Positions 15,801 through 23,637 of a stretch of 25,351 nucleotides of DNA are shown piece by piece. The position numbers were made by a program, and so were the translations under genes. The DNA is from Tritrichomonas foetus (Eukaryota; Parabasalia; Tritrichomonadida; Tritrichomonadidae). Position 1 is the first letter of the stretch. Each line of letters opens with the position of its first letter. Under the pieces are notes generated by a model. It did not search any database. It saw only the letters and a list, made by a program, of their open reading frames with translations, and had not been told where the DNA came from. The DNA is taken from positions 22,809 to 48,159 of the forward strand of contig MLAK01000910.1 of assembly GCA_001839685.1 (NCBI GenBank), written 5' to 3'.

Positions 15801-17608
15801 TCTATTTCAATTTCCTGAGTGAAAGTATCATCAGTAATCCCGATATTATTTTGCTGTGTTTGTTGAAGGTGAATGTCAGTCTCTCTTGGGAGATTTGGGA
15901 AAGCATGAATCCCATAAAGATATGTTTGGTCATCTTTGATTGTATTTCCTTTTTGCAATTCGGCGACATTGGTCAACCAAACCTTATTTCCTGCATGATC
16001 TGCAACAACATCTCTCAAAAAACGACAATAGGCTCTGGCAACGAATCGATTATTGGGAAATTGCCTTAGAAAGTGGTTAAATTCAGTTTCACATGATTCA
16101 ATTGATCTATATGCATTTCCTATGACTCTTTCTAATTCTTTTAAATTACCTTGTAGAACAAGATCCCAAATATATCGAATTTTATGTTTTGTTGATTGAA
16201 CTTGTTTTCCAATCTTATCTAGTTTCATTTTCAAATCAGGAATTAGATTAGATTCTCTTTGTTTCATTATGGAATGTATTTGTTGGAGCATATGCTTTGC
16301 AAGTGAACCACTTAGCTTATTTTGCAAAATACCCATACTAATAAAAATCATCTGTTGTTGATTATCTGGATAAATAACATTGAATTTTGCATACAGATAC
16401 CAAATCTCAACATTTTTTGGCCACAGTTCGACTCCTTTTTTAAAAATTGCGTGAGAAATACAAATTTCATGAGAAAATCTGAAACCATTAATGATCAAAT
16501 TGCATAATACTCGAGGTGATTTTATATTTTCATAATTGCTTTCGTTCGCCAGTTCATCTAATGTGAATAATGATTTGATAGCTCGTTTTCCCAAATAAAA
16601 TGAAAATAATAAATAACATAAAAACCATACTACAATGAAAATAACCATGACAATTTCATTGGCAGCCTTCTCAAGTAATTCTAAAATAATTACTACAAAC
16701 AACTGTAAAACTCCAGTTAGATATGATGCTGCATTACACTTTATATGCCAAAAAGTAACCAGTCCACCTTTATCAAACAAAATGAATATAGACACACCAT
16801 ATAAAAACATAGCCACAACTGTTAATAAAACACAAGGGATTTTATTAAATTGTGATGCAAATCCAGTGATAAAAGTAATCAAAATATTTGAAACTAATGT
16901 AAAAGTACCTGTAATAGGGATTGCAGCCATTAAGGAATCTGGTTTAAATGTTATTGACACTGAATACATATTAGAATATAACCAAATATATAGAACAACT
17001 GTCTCAAATGCTAAAATAATTGCAATGATTTTAGCAACAGAAAAATCTTCTTTTTGCATGATTAATCTTCCAATTAATTCACCCTCTAAATTCATAGCAA
17101 CAGGATGCAACAAGTATCCACCTGTTGAAAAAAATATTGTAAATGCATTTGAAACCAAAACTGGCAATTTTGACGATTTTGTTAATACAAATGCTGCCAC
17201 ACTAATTCCAATAAAGCATATAATGAAAATAGTGGAATAAACATATAAAACATAGATAGCTGCTTCTTCACGGGCAAAACCAGGAATTAAATGAAATGTT
17301 ATAGATATAATATCAAATACCTTCTTCATTGTTGTTCCATCACCCCAGAAACCTGGATATTGAACTGCAAAAGAAGGACCTATTATTTGTAGTATTCTCC
17401 ATAATCCAATAACTGTATGAAGTGAATAAAAAGGTGGTGATGTTGTTGAAATATAATCAAATAACACAAAGAAAGAATTCCTGATTTTTTTATATCCAGA
17501 CTCTTGAATCATTCCTCGATATTTGGCAGAAGTTGATATTGATGATAATCCAACATTGTTTGTTGTAAATAAAGAAGTCTGTCCATCATCAGCAGGTAAT
17601 GCCAACAT
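12803..17608 (-). CDS. Multi-pass membrane PAS-linked class III nucleotide cyclase (adenylate cyclase-like)
   Basis: This 1601-residue protein should make cAMP at a membrane. Residues 1-340 hold many membrane spans. Residues about 370-580 are helical and TPR/HAT-like, with the sequences KGVELWPKNVEIWYLYAKF and YCRFLRDVVADHAGNKVW, resembling the TmcB-like region of protist transporters. A span at 635-660 is followed by about 220 probably extracytosolic residues, more spans near 885, 990 and 1035, a second loop, and a last span near 1197-1218. A PAS domain (KDIPDSVIICNLDGKI) starts near 1270. The class III catalytic domain covers about 1415-1595. Metal aspartates are Asp1425 (FMDIVSF) and Asp1470 (CIGDCYM). 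Lys1466 matches the adenine-selecting lysine. The usual Asp partner is Glu1539, Asn1546 is kept, and the transition-state Arg is Gln1550. This layout is typical of the large trichomonad cyclase family. Confidence 0.9.
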   Translation of the reverse strand: MLALPADDGQTSLFTTNNVGLSSISTSAKYRGMIQESGYKKIRNSFFVLFDYISTTSPPFYSLHTVIGLWRILQIIGPSFAVQYPGFWGDGTTMKKVFDIISITFHLIPGFAREEAAIYVLYVYSTIFIICFIGISVAAFVLTKSSKLPVLVSNAFTIFFSTGGYLLHPVAMNLEGELIGRLIMQKEDFSVAKIIAIILAFETVVLYIWLYSNMYSVSITFKPDSLMAAIPITGTFTLVSNILITFITGFASQFNKIPCVLLTVVAMFLYGVSIFILFDKGGLVTFWHIKCNAASYLTGVLQLFVVIILELLEKAANEIVMVIFIVVWFLCYLLFSFYLGKRAIKSLFTLDELANESNYENIKSPRVLCNLIINGFRFSHEICISHAIFKKGVELWPKNVEIWYLYAKFNVIYPDNQQQMIFISMGILQNKLSGSLAKHMLQQIHSIMKQRESNLIPDLKMKLDKIGKQVQSTKHKIRYIWDLVLQGNLKELERVIGNAYRSIESCETEFNHFLRQFPNNRFVARAYCRFLRDVVADHAGNKVWLTNVAELQKGNTIKDDQTYLYGIHAFPNLPRETDIHLQQTQQNNIGITDDTFTQEIEIDDEHAALDAELRISVRDAIHNLTIPAYWWARAMRIITLLILFIIPVIFLALYIPIFIGDNAEPLDFIYDISLIRARLFQVVSNSYHYVCENLHLEFDMSTPIESPEIYNGIKVLPMLSSLNITDQGFEDPPNYFGNSYDSKVQTDYIIQRLTDLLPELSKLSSFKIGDESMDELRQLIFGEKISFTYFSNPTFLEGYDITTTNASSFIINRTSNKISAKNAISEYIVLFRQLTDETFIMEENVMLSKFMTTPVNNIRLVTNDLSEALNIVRNFIISHGRSTNRYVTIILVVIILFNVAVYVLCMILISYNVANNKELIFRCLTALPKNVVSHIADSFKILKKEEDDELQQSYTRNEDVNKQEENMLKIFSSSDSASGSSNDDMLWGICTLLIIVCHIIITVINCNLVTSTINHLMKSAPHIDFIMASYSYDLATVLLVCMLPAAFHPYISYHMQGFSIDRIISVIPEWQERATTTYQAVRFGDDSLDAVSFQSLGINIAYGSSNLDCDDDIPTTLHEIYGCFSSDLITAFTQMMVNSLYYKYNANKSHIYGGDDVYLAHLWHMNQVHIFNEYFAPMFSQIIPMVVDSLNRDVPMVTGFSFGILLIAVIIEIVFIYSINKSEERQKFALKLLLHCPGNIIVSNSHISSILGGNFKTRQVDSTTRNSEFYDKLVKDIPDSVIICNLDGKIMSINYATERIFELEDHEIVNTNIVEFGKRFKEENPFESYFGVNQKMNCDKEVSFVKPDGNLSKIELTINSISDAIIATSRDITQTFMYNQLITDERSKSDRLLASILPARLVHRVQAGEKNISFAVQSATIFFMDIVSFTPWCGSLPAATVMKTLNLLFKEIDALVNSRPQMTKIKCIGDCYMAAGGIFAEINQPSQHAKDVVCFGLDCIDTLEKLNKQINETLQIRIGVNTGGPIVAGVLGTKKPTFEILGPTINMAQQMEHHGVPMRVYISRAVYELIYGGNFDVKERGETEIKGGKVITYLVCRETSS

Positions 17609-18100
17609 TTTTGAAATTCGTTAAATGACTGATTATTCTCTTAATGATTTTGAATAACGAGAACTTCTTTTCAAACGAAAACTCTGGTGAACCTTTTTTC
17701 AATCTCTTCTTCACTGAATTTTATTGTGTATAGAATTAATTTCAAATAAAAAATACCCACATGATATTATGCAAATATTTTTCAATCATTCTCAAAATGT
17801 TGACATGAAAACATAAAACAGACAACGCTGAAATCTAAAATATGAACCATTGGAATAAAAGAGTGCAGAAGATTTTTTTCGAAATAATGAGTTAGGGTTA
17901 ATCTGATGATGTCAATAGAATAAACCCACTAATTGAACTCAAAAAATAAATATCTCACAAACATGAAAAAATAGGATTGATTTCAATCACTGATGCAATT
18001 ATATTCAATTTTTTTTTGTAATGATAACAAAATCGTAAAAAATATTCAAAATTTGAATTAGTCATTCAACCTTTTTGTGAAGAAAAATGCAGATTTTGGT
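17609..18100. other. Divergent intergenic region between cyclase and kinase genes
   Basis: This gap carries the promoters of two divergent genes. TCATTT on the reverse strand at 17623-17628 may be the cyclase initiator. TCATTC at 18062-18067 is a possible initiator for the kinase. A GTTAGGGTTA string at 17891-17900 resembles telomere repeat sequence but is too short to interpret. No gene is apparent. Confidence 0.4.
17623..17628 (-). promoter_or_regulatory. Initiator-like TCATTT before the cyclase gene
   Basis: TCATTT lies about 15 nt before the start codon. It fits the trichomonad initiator consensus TCA-Y-(T/A), which usually lies within about 20 nt of the ATG. The match is short, so position is the main support. 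Confidence 0.4.
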
Positions 18101-19144
18101 ATGAAAGATTCGAAGCGAAATTATCACGAAATTACAGTGTCAAAAATTTATCAAGATGTAAACAAAGGGATTTTAAGAAGTAACGATTATTTCGATTCGT
18201 ACGATATCAAGTTTGGCGAGATTGAAAAATATCAAATAATTTCTCCAATCGGAGGAGGAAAATATTCGACTGTATTCTACGGCAAATGCACAGACAAATC
18301 AAGCGAAAATCAATATTGTGCTATAAAAATCCTCAAGACCATTCCTTTCTTAAAAATCAAACGCGAAATTTGTATCTTGAAGAAACTTCAAGGAATTCCA
18401 AACATTGTCAAACTTTATGATGCCGTTCAAGATGAACAGTCAAGTACAATTTCAATTATTACGGAATATGAAAAATTTAATAATCCAAGAAATTTATATC
18501 AATCTTTAACACTGACTGAAATCCGATATTTGATGTTTAATCTTCTCCTTTCGCTCAATTTTTCACACCAGAAAGGAATCATGCATCGAGACATCAAACC
18601 GGGAAATTTGATTATTCGACCAGATCGAAAAAATTTAATAATTATTGACTGGGGTCTAGCTGATATTTATATACCTAAGCAAAAATACCCAGTTAGAGTA
18701 TCTACAATGAGGTACAAAGCTCCTGAATTATTATTGGATTATGAATATTATGATTACGGAGTTGATATTTGGGGTGCAGGTTGTGTTCTTGGAGAAATGC
18801 TACTTAAGTTCCCTTTTTTCGAAGGAAGAAATGTTGATGAAATGGTGGCAGATGTATCATCTCTTTGTGGAGTAGAGTCTATCGTTAACTACGTAGAACG
18901 CTATGGCTTATCAGTACCACAAGCTTCCATAGCACTTTTTCCTCAGAATCCAAGTCCAAATTGGAATCATGTTTTTGGATTTGTCAGACCTTCAAAAAAA
19001 GACGACAATGCTTTTGACCTTTTGAAGAAATTACTTACAGTTGATCACGCCTCAAGAATTACAGCAAAAGATGCACTTGCCCATCCTTTTTTTGATTCCA
19101 TTCGTGAAGAATTTAGAGATATCTTGGATGCTCATTTTGAATAG
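18101..19144 (+). CDS. Casein kinase 2 catalytic-subunit-like (CK2 alpha) protein kinase
   Basis: The 347-residue protein aligns along its length with CK2 alpha, an acidophilic Ser/Thr kinase. It keeps the N-terminal KIYQDVNKG segment, the glycine-rich loop GGGKYSTVF, the catalytic lysine in CAIKILK (Lys76), HRDIKPGN (Asp164) and the DWG motif (Asp183) that marks CK2 in place of DFG. APE is KAPELLLDY, and the CK2-like DYGVDIWGAGCVLGEML follows. Differences from canonical CK2: a shortened basic stretch after the lysine (PFLKIKREI rather than a long Lys cluster), and STMRYKAPE in the activation segment, so substrate preference may differ. The first in-frame ATG is at 18101; the open frame begins earlier at a GTG, which I do not accept as a start. 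An out-of-frame ATG at 18087 opens a five-codon reading frame whose TGA overlaps this start codon. Confidence 0.9.
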   Translation: MKDSKRNYHEITVSKIYQDVNKGILRSNDYFDSYDIKFGEIEKYQIISPIGGGKYSTVFYGKCTDKSSENQYCAIKILKTIPFLKIKREICILKKLQGIPNIVKLYDAVQDEQSSTISIITEYEKFNNPRNLYQSLTLTEIRYLMFNLLLSLNFSHQKGIMHRDIKPGNLIIRPDRKNLIIIDWGLADIYIPKQKYPVRVSTMRYKAPELLLDYEYYDYGVDIWGAGCVLGEMLLKFPFFEGRNVDEMVADVSSLCGVESIVNYVERYGLSVPQASIALFPQNPSPNWNHVFGFVRPSKKDDNAFDLLKKLLTVDHASRITAKDALAHPFFDSIREEFRDILDAHFE

Positions 19145-19600
19145 ATTTAATGTGATTAAATATTAATACCATGCTTACCAAATCATTTGTAATACTTTTT
19201 ATTTATTTAGAGATTTGAATTAATGGTTAACAGATAAAAAATTGATATACAAAATTAGTTTTTGACACATAACATGTATTAACATCAGAATAAGCACAAC
19301 TTTAAAGGGATGAAAATGAATGGGAAATAATTATTTCTATAGAAAAATAATTATAGAAAAAATATTATATGAATATCTGAAAAATGATGTGACATTATAT
19401 TTTATGAGAAGTGGATAATCTGATACATAGTATCCAAACATCAACCTTGATAAAAACCGGAAGTTTCGGTGATTGATGTGATATCTCCGGTGATGATTTT
19501 TAATAATGTTTCAAAGTCGAAAACTTTTTGTTAGATTTTAATGTTTGCCAAAATCTCAATTTTGACGCTCATCAAAATTTTCAGATTTTAACTCAGTTTC
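19145..19600. other. Intergenic region with stem-loops before the C2-like gene
   Basis: The region joins the kinase 3' end to the next plus-strand gene. Most is AT-rich and featureless. Positions 19413-19480 are more GC-rich and can fold: GATAC/GTATC at 19422-19434, then ACATCAA at 19438-19444 with TTGATGT at 19473-19479, enclosing ACCGG/TCGGT (19456-19470). A T5 run follows at 19497-19501. It may be a regulatory element or a small RNA, but neither is established. Confidence 0.35.
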
Positions 19601-21430
19601 ATGCGTATTGGACATTTCCATATTACTCAGATTTCGGCTCCTGTTTTCCCCGATACACAAGAAAATTCTCGTTATCTTTCAGTTCATATCGGTCCCTCAT
19701 TTATGGAGTTTCCGTTAAATGGGACCGACATTTTAACCAGCGATGCGTTTGTCAGCTTTCAGTACGAATCACCCGATGAATTATTTTACGAACTAGTTTT
19801 ATCCGAAAATAGACCTCACTTTGGTCGCGTCAAAATATCATCAGTTCAAATTCCATTAATCGCATGCCCTCCAAATAGAGTTGTCCGTGAAAGTATTGCA
19901 ATGACAAACATTGAAAATCCACAGCCAGATAATGAAGTTATTATGTTTTTCGAAATTCATCTATCCAAAAATGGTGCTCAAAGATTTTGTGCTCCTTATG
20001 CAAAAATGAAAAATGTGTTTATTGATAAGCCAACATCACTCACAAACTCGGAAAATGCAGCAGCATATAAACCATTAAATAAAGAGGTGCCCAACGCAAC
20101 AAATGATTTACTAAATAATAATGTAATATGTAATCAGGACAATGATGAAAAATTAAATATCAATCATAACTTAGAAAATGTTTCGAATGAAATACCAAAT
20201 CTTAACAATAATCCTGAAAATTTACTTAAAAATAATCAATCCGATCCACAAAATGATCAACCTAATGATCAACAAAGTGATTCAAATTCCATAATTGAAT
20301 CACAAATTAGTCAAAATGAAGAACAGCAGCTTCAACTGCAACAACAAAAAAGTAATGATTTATTAACTTCTATTCACCAAAATGATACTTCAAACATTTT
20401 CGATAATAATGATAGTAGGCAATTAAATGATGATTCACAAAGTGATAGCCAATCTAATGACCATAACTTATTAAACGATTTTCAACCAGAAGACATTCCC
20501 GAAGTTATTGAACCGGCAACACAACAAGATTTACAGGAACAGGAGGAAGGAGAAAAAATAGAAGCGAAAAACTCAATCATACACAATTCCCTGGAAATAC
20601 CTCTAAACGAAGTCCAAGTTTATCGTCCTAAATCTTTGGATGGAGGCAGCCAAGAAATGCAACTTGAAAGACCAAAACCAAGTTCCAGCAGTCAAGAAAT
20701 ACAATTAGAAAAACAAGAATTTCCACAAAATGATTCGAATGATGAAACTCACGAAGAAAATGATAGCAATAGTGAAAATTTGAGTGCTTTTTATAATCAA
20801 CCACAAGCAACTGAAAACAACAACAACAACAGTAATTCACAAAATGATGTTCATGCATTCCAACCACCACCACCTTTCCAACAAGTTGAGCAAACACTCA
20901 ATTCTACCACATCCACTCAACTTCCAAACATTTCCTATCCAACCCTTGAATTACCAAATATTGATGAGCCAATTACAGCTACAACAACAAATAATACAGT
21001 AAAGAATGAAACAAATAATACAACAAGTAATACATCAAATAGCACAAAACATAGTACAACAAGTAATCCATATCAAGATCCCGATCCTATTGAAAATTTG
21101 TATCCAATTGATACAACTACCCAAATTCAAGCAACTTTTACACCACCACCTAATCCTTATCAAGAGATTTCAATGAGTCAACAAAGTGACAATCCATATG
21201 ATTTAATTTCAAGTTCAATGCAACCACCAGACGAACAATTTTGTTATCCAAACCAATTCCAGGAAGTTCATGCACAACAGACACAAAATGAAGTTCCACA
21301 ATTTTCATCACTTGATATGCAAAATTTACATAATCTTGACAACTTTTCATTTTTCCCATCACCTGAACAAATTGGATCATTTTATATTCCTCCACCATTT
21401 TTACCGATTTCTATCAGACCACCAATCTAA
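19601..21430 (+). CDS. C2-like domain protein with long Asn/Gln-rich tail and NPY motifs
   Basis: Residues about 1-145 of this 609-residue protein form a compact beta-rich domain: RYLSVHIGPSFMEFPL, a central DAFVSFQYES, and EVIMFFEIHLSKNG as a last strand. This pattern suggests a C2-like membrane or protein-binding domain, but I see no set of calcium-binding aspartates. The remaining 460 residues are low complexity, dominated by Asn, Gln, Ser, Asp and Glu, turning Pro-rich toward the C-terminus. Three NPY motifs at 489-491, 518-520 and 531-533, each followed by Gln or Asp, are spaced along the tail like short docking peptides. The protein ends in a proline-rich IPPPFLPISIRPP. A trafficking adaptor role is possible, by analogy with tails carrying NPF or NPxY motifs, but unproven. 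The start is the first ATG of the frame. The tail's CAA/AAT-rich codons reflect its composition, not obvious transfer. Confidence 0.75.
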   Translation: MRIGHFHITQISAPVFPDTQENSRYLSVHIGPSFMEFPLNGTDILTSDAFVSFQYESPDELFYELVLSENRPHFGRVKISSVQIPLIACPPNRVVRESIAMTNIENPQPDNEVIMFFEIHLSKNGAQRFCAPYAKMKNVFIDKPTSLTNSENAAAYKPLNKEVPNATNDLLNNNVICNQDNDEKLNINHNLENVSNEIPNLNNNPENLLKNNQSDPQNDQPNDQQSDSNSIIESQISQNEEQQLQLQQQKSNDLLTSIHQNDTSNIFDNNDSRQLNDDSQSDSQSNDHNLLNDFQPEDIPEVIEPATQQDLQEQEEGEKIEAKNSIIHNSLEIPLNEVQVYRPKSLDGGSQEMQLERPKPSSSSQEIQLEKQEFPQNDSNDETHEENDSNSENLSAFYNQPQATENNNNNSNSQNDVHAFQPPPPFQQVEQTLNSTTSTQLPNISYPTLELPNIDEPITATTTNNTVKNETNNTTSNTSNSTKHSTTSNPYQDPDPIENLYPIDTTTQIQATFTPPPNPYQEISMSQQSDNPYDLISSSMQPPDEQFCYPNQFQEVHAQQTQNEVPQFSSLDMQNLHNLDNFSFFPSPEQIGSFYIPPPFLPISIRPPI

Positions 21431-21703
21431 TTTCTGATGAATAAAAAACGTTGAAATTTTTCATATCACTTTTTTTTATAGCAATTTTATGAATAGCTTA
21501 CTAACTTATCTTTAATTTCACACTAATTATATTTTATGAAAATTTAGTAACTACTTAGTATGAGAAAAACTGTAAGTAGTATCATCACATTCATATTCAA
21601 ATTATTAATTCCGACTTTATAAAATGAATTTGTGCCCACAATAGTTATTAGCGTTTAGAATATATTTACACGATCAAGGAATCTTGACCACAATAAATCA
21701 TTG
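21431..21703. other. Convergent intergenic region, left part
   Basis: This stretch follows the C2-like gene stop and precedes the candidate reverse-strand RNA. It is AT-rich, with a T8 run about 40 nt after the stop that may help 3'-end formation. I see no coding frame or stable fold. Confidence 0.4.
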
Positions 21704-21862
21704 AAAAAAACATGCGATGAAATCCTATTTGGGGTGATGTTCATCAGGGTTCAATTTCATCGTCTTCCATTCAAAAAAGACAAAATAAAAAGTAAATTAC
21801 TTTTTCAATGAAATTCAAAGTGATCACTTAATTGTGAACAGCCAAAATATTATCTTGTGATG
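21704..21862 (-). ncRNA. Tentative second non-coding RNA downstream of the shared 20-nt element
   Basis: This call rests on context. The 20-nt element shared with the first RNA gene lies at 21878-21897 on this strand, so by analogy transcription would begin near 21862. The sequence ends in a hairpin whose arms CGATGAAAT and ATTTCATCG (21715-21723 and 21754-21762, 9 perfect bp) enclose a large internal loop and a TGAT/ATCA tip. Five bases later comes T7 (complement of 21704-21710), like the T7 of the first RNA. An earlier T6 (21773-21778) could end a shorter product of about 90 nt. GC is only slightly above background and I recognise no family. Ends are approximate. Confidence 0.3.
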
Positions 21863-21877
21863 TTTCGAAAGGGTTAA

Positions 21878-21897
21878 TTTGACCTTTATTTGACCTT
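21878..21897 (-). promoter_or_regulatory. Second copy of the 20-nt candidate promoter element
   Basis: On the reverse strand this reads AAGGTCAAATAAAGGTCAAA, identical over all 20 positions to 5891-5910, while flanks on both sides differ. It lies between the 3' ends of two convergent protein genes, where neither needs a promoter, which points to an independent transcription unit on this strand. Confidence 0.45.
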
Positions 21898-22086
21898 GTT
21901 TTCATCTAGCCAATCTCATCGAAAATAAAATTACAGCGGACGATTCCCAAAACAAGAAACATGATTTTATGTATATCATGGAAACAAAAGAAAAAGACAC
22001 AATTTATGCAATTTTAAATTGTCCTAACTTTAATTTTAATTAATCATCATGAATTTCTCCATTTTAAGAGTCTCAAATGAGTTCTT

Positions 22087-22686
22087 TTAGCATCTGTTCT
22101 TCTTCCTCTTTTCTTTTGGTGGTTTGGTTGGATCGACAACCTTTCCAACTTGCGCTTTTTGTGGCTTATCTTGAGCTTGCTTGATTAAAGTCTTTGACAT
22201 TTCCATAAAAACGTTTTCGATGTTAAGGGCTGTCTTTGCAGATGTCTCCAAAAATACGAAACCAAGCTTATCGGCAAGTCCTTTTCCTTCTTCGATTGTA
22301 ACTTTTCTATCTTCCTCGAGGTCACACTTGTTACCGACGAGGAGGAGTGGGGCATCTGGAACGAATCCGCGAACGTCTGTGACCCATTGTTGAACTCTAT
22401 CGAAGCTATCATGATTGGTAATATCATAAACGATGATAATGGCTGAACAGTTGCGATAGTATGATGCTGTGATATTACGGAAACGCTCCTGTCCGGCTGA
22501 ATCCCAAATTTGGAGCTTTACTTTCTTGTCGTCAACCATAATTTCTTTAACTTTGAAATCAACACCGATTGTTGATAAAAAATTTTCTTCAAATTTATTG
22601 TCTGCAAATCGGAGAAGCATACATGTCTTGCCGACGCCAGATTCGCCGACGACAAGGAGTTTAAACATGTAATCTTGGGTTGCCAT
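22087..22686 (-). CDS. Rab-family small GTPase (Rab1/Rab8-like)
   Basis: Rabs are membrane-trafficking switches. All nucleotide-binding motifs are intact in this 199-residue protein: GESGVGKT at 14-21, the effector Thr39 in STIGVDF, WDSAGQERF with Gln66, NKCD at 119-122 and ETSAK at 147-151. The Rab family segment KLQIWDSAGQERF has Ser in place of the more common Thr. Residues after about 170 form a basic, Pro- and Lys-rich hypervariable tail ending KKNRC. The single cysteine as the very last residue is unusual, because most Rabs end in CC, CxC or a CAAX box. A subfamily closer than the Rab1/8/35 group cannot be set by eye. The stop codon is TAA followed by AAG, so a TAAA polyadenylation-type signal overlaps it. 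A good initiator, TCATTT, lies 4 nt before the ATG. Confidence 0.95.
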   Translation of the reverse strand: MATQDYMFKLLVVGESGVGKTCMLLRFADNKFEENFLSTIGVDFKVKEIMVDDKKVKLQIWDSAGQERFRNITASYYRNCSAIIIVYDITNHDSFDRVQQWVTDVRGFVPDAPLLLVGNKCDLEEDRKVTIEEGKGLADKLGFVFLETSAKTALNIENVFMEMSKTLIKQAQDKPQKAQVGKVVDPTKPPKEKRKKNRC

Positions 22687-23136
22687 TGTAAATGAAAGTA
22701 TTAGCCAAAACCGTCAATTTTTCACCATATAATCTATTGTTGAAACTTTTTGTATGACATAAACATAAAAATTAGATAGAATTGTGAGTTAAAAAAATCA
22801 TCGATCATCTCTCTGTGAATCAAACGGATAACTTTTTATAAACGTTCACCTCTGTGTATAACCTTGACATTGTCATCATTGATTTTTTCAGGGATGATAA
22901 TTCCATAATGCGATAGTATAGAATATGAGAATAATATTTTCAGATGACTTTCAAGGCTAAAAGGAAAAATGAAAGATTTATTCCTTCTAGGAAAAAAATC
23001 GATTAAGTCATGTTTCTATGTGCACTCTTTTGCATTGAAGCAATAAAACCGATAATCAGAGGTTTTCTTGATATTCGGATAAAATATTATTGGGTTCATT
23101 TTCAGATCTTATTTGGCCATAACGATAACATGAAAA
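22687..23136. other. Divergent intergenic region between Rab and DUF5662 genes
   Basis: The 450 bp hold the promoters of both flanking genes. Besides the Rab initiator, TCATTT near 23097 is a possible initiator for the plus-strand gene. AGATCTTATTTGGC at 23104-23117 also occurs at 5836-5849. No RNA gene, coding frame or strong fold is visible. Confidence 0.4.
22690..22695 (-). promoter_or_regulatory. Initiator-like TCATTT before the Rab gene
   Basis: TCATTT on the coding strand ends 3 nt before the Rab start codon, giving a predicted 5' leader of under 10 nt. It matches the trichomonad initiator consensus TCA-Y-(T/A), and such short leaders are normal in this group. Confidence 0.5.
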
Positions 23137-23637
23137 ATGAATGATCATCTTACCAGCAAGGTCTCTGAATATCGTGAATATATTAAAAATCATATTGCAA
23201 ATGTCCAAGCATCCTGGAAGATCTTACAGTCACAATTTCCTCAAGATTGTTTTGTGAGTGATGCAGAATTAAAACAGCGAATCACTAATAGAGTACAAAA
23301 TCATGATGCATCTAAATTTTTTGATGATGAGTTTAATGGATATCGAAAATTTTTTTATCCCTCATATAAAGGTGAAAAGAATTATGATGATTTTCAGCTT
23401 GCTTGGAAAACTCACTATTCAAGAAACGATCATCACTGGGAACATTGGCTTGATGAAAATGGCAACCCACGTGATAGAGGAAATGCACGAATAGAAACAT
23501 TAGTTGAGATGGTTTGTGATTGGATGGCAATGGGAATGCAGTTTGGAAATACTGCTGGTGATTATTATTTGAAAAATAAAAATACAATCAAACTTTTACA
23601 GGAAGATAGGGCTTTTGTTGAACATCTTCTTATCTAA
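23137..23637 (+). CDS. DUF5662-type protein, bacterial/phage-like, probable metal-binding helical domain
   Basis: The 166-residue protein is a single domain resembling DUF5662, a family known mainly from bacteria and their phages; function is not established. Visible signature: a helix with His, then NHDASKF (His56, Asp57, Lys60), a short DEFNGYRKFFYP, AWKTHYSRNDHHWEHW (His93, His99, His100, His103), and a final EMVCDWMAMG (Glu124, Asp128). Conserved His, Asp and Glu at these spacings suggest a metal site in an HD-like helical bundle; that is inference. There is no signal peptide or membrane span. Base composition is like its neighbours, so any transfer from bacteria is old or has been ameliorated. 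An ATG seven bases upstream opens a four-codon out-of-frame reading frame (ending at 23144) that overlaps this start; I keep 23137 because it opens the full domain. The TAA stop overlaps TAAAA. Confidence 0.8.
   Translation: MNDHLTSKVSEYREYIKNHIANVQASWKILQSQFPQDCFVSDAELKQRITNRVQNHDASKFFDDEFNGYRKFFYPSYKGEKNYDDFQLAWKTHYSRNDHHWEHWLDENGNPRDRGNARIETLVEMVCDWMAMGMQFGNTAGDYYLKNKNTIKLLQEDRAFVEHLLI

Noticed and set aside
16635..17240. 201-residue plus-strand open frame opposite the cyclase
   Set aside because: It is antisense to the membrane-span region of a well supported gene, and its composition is explained by that sequence.
17891..17900. GTTAGGGTTA, which on the reverse strand resembles a telomerase RNA template or interstitial telomere repeat
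   Set aside because: Only about one and a half repeats, without surrounding structure or a terminator; chance or a promoter word is as likely.
18077..18100. GTG as kinase start
   Set aside because: No support for GTG initiation in a trichomonad nuclear gene; an in-frame ATG follows eight codons later before the conserved CK2 N-terminal segment.
6572..23637. Idea that Raptor, RasGAP, cyclase, CK2, Rab and ArfGAP genes form a signalling cluster
   Set aside because: Orientation alternates, spacing is ordinary and these families are numerous in trichomonads, so adjacency is probably chance.
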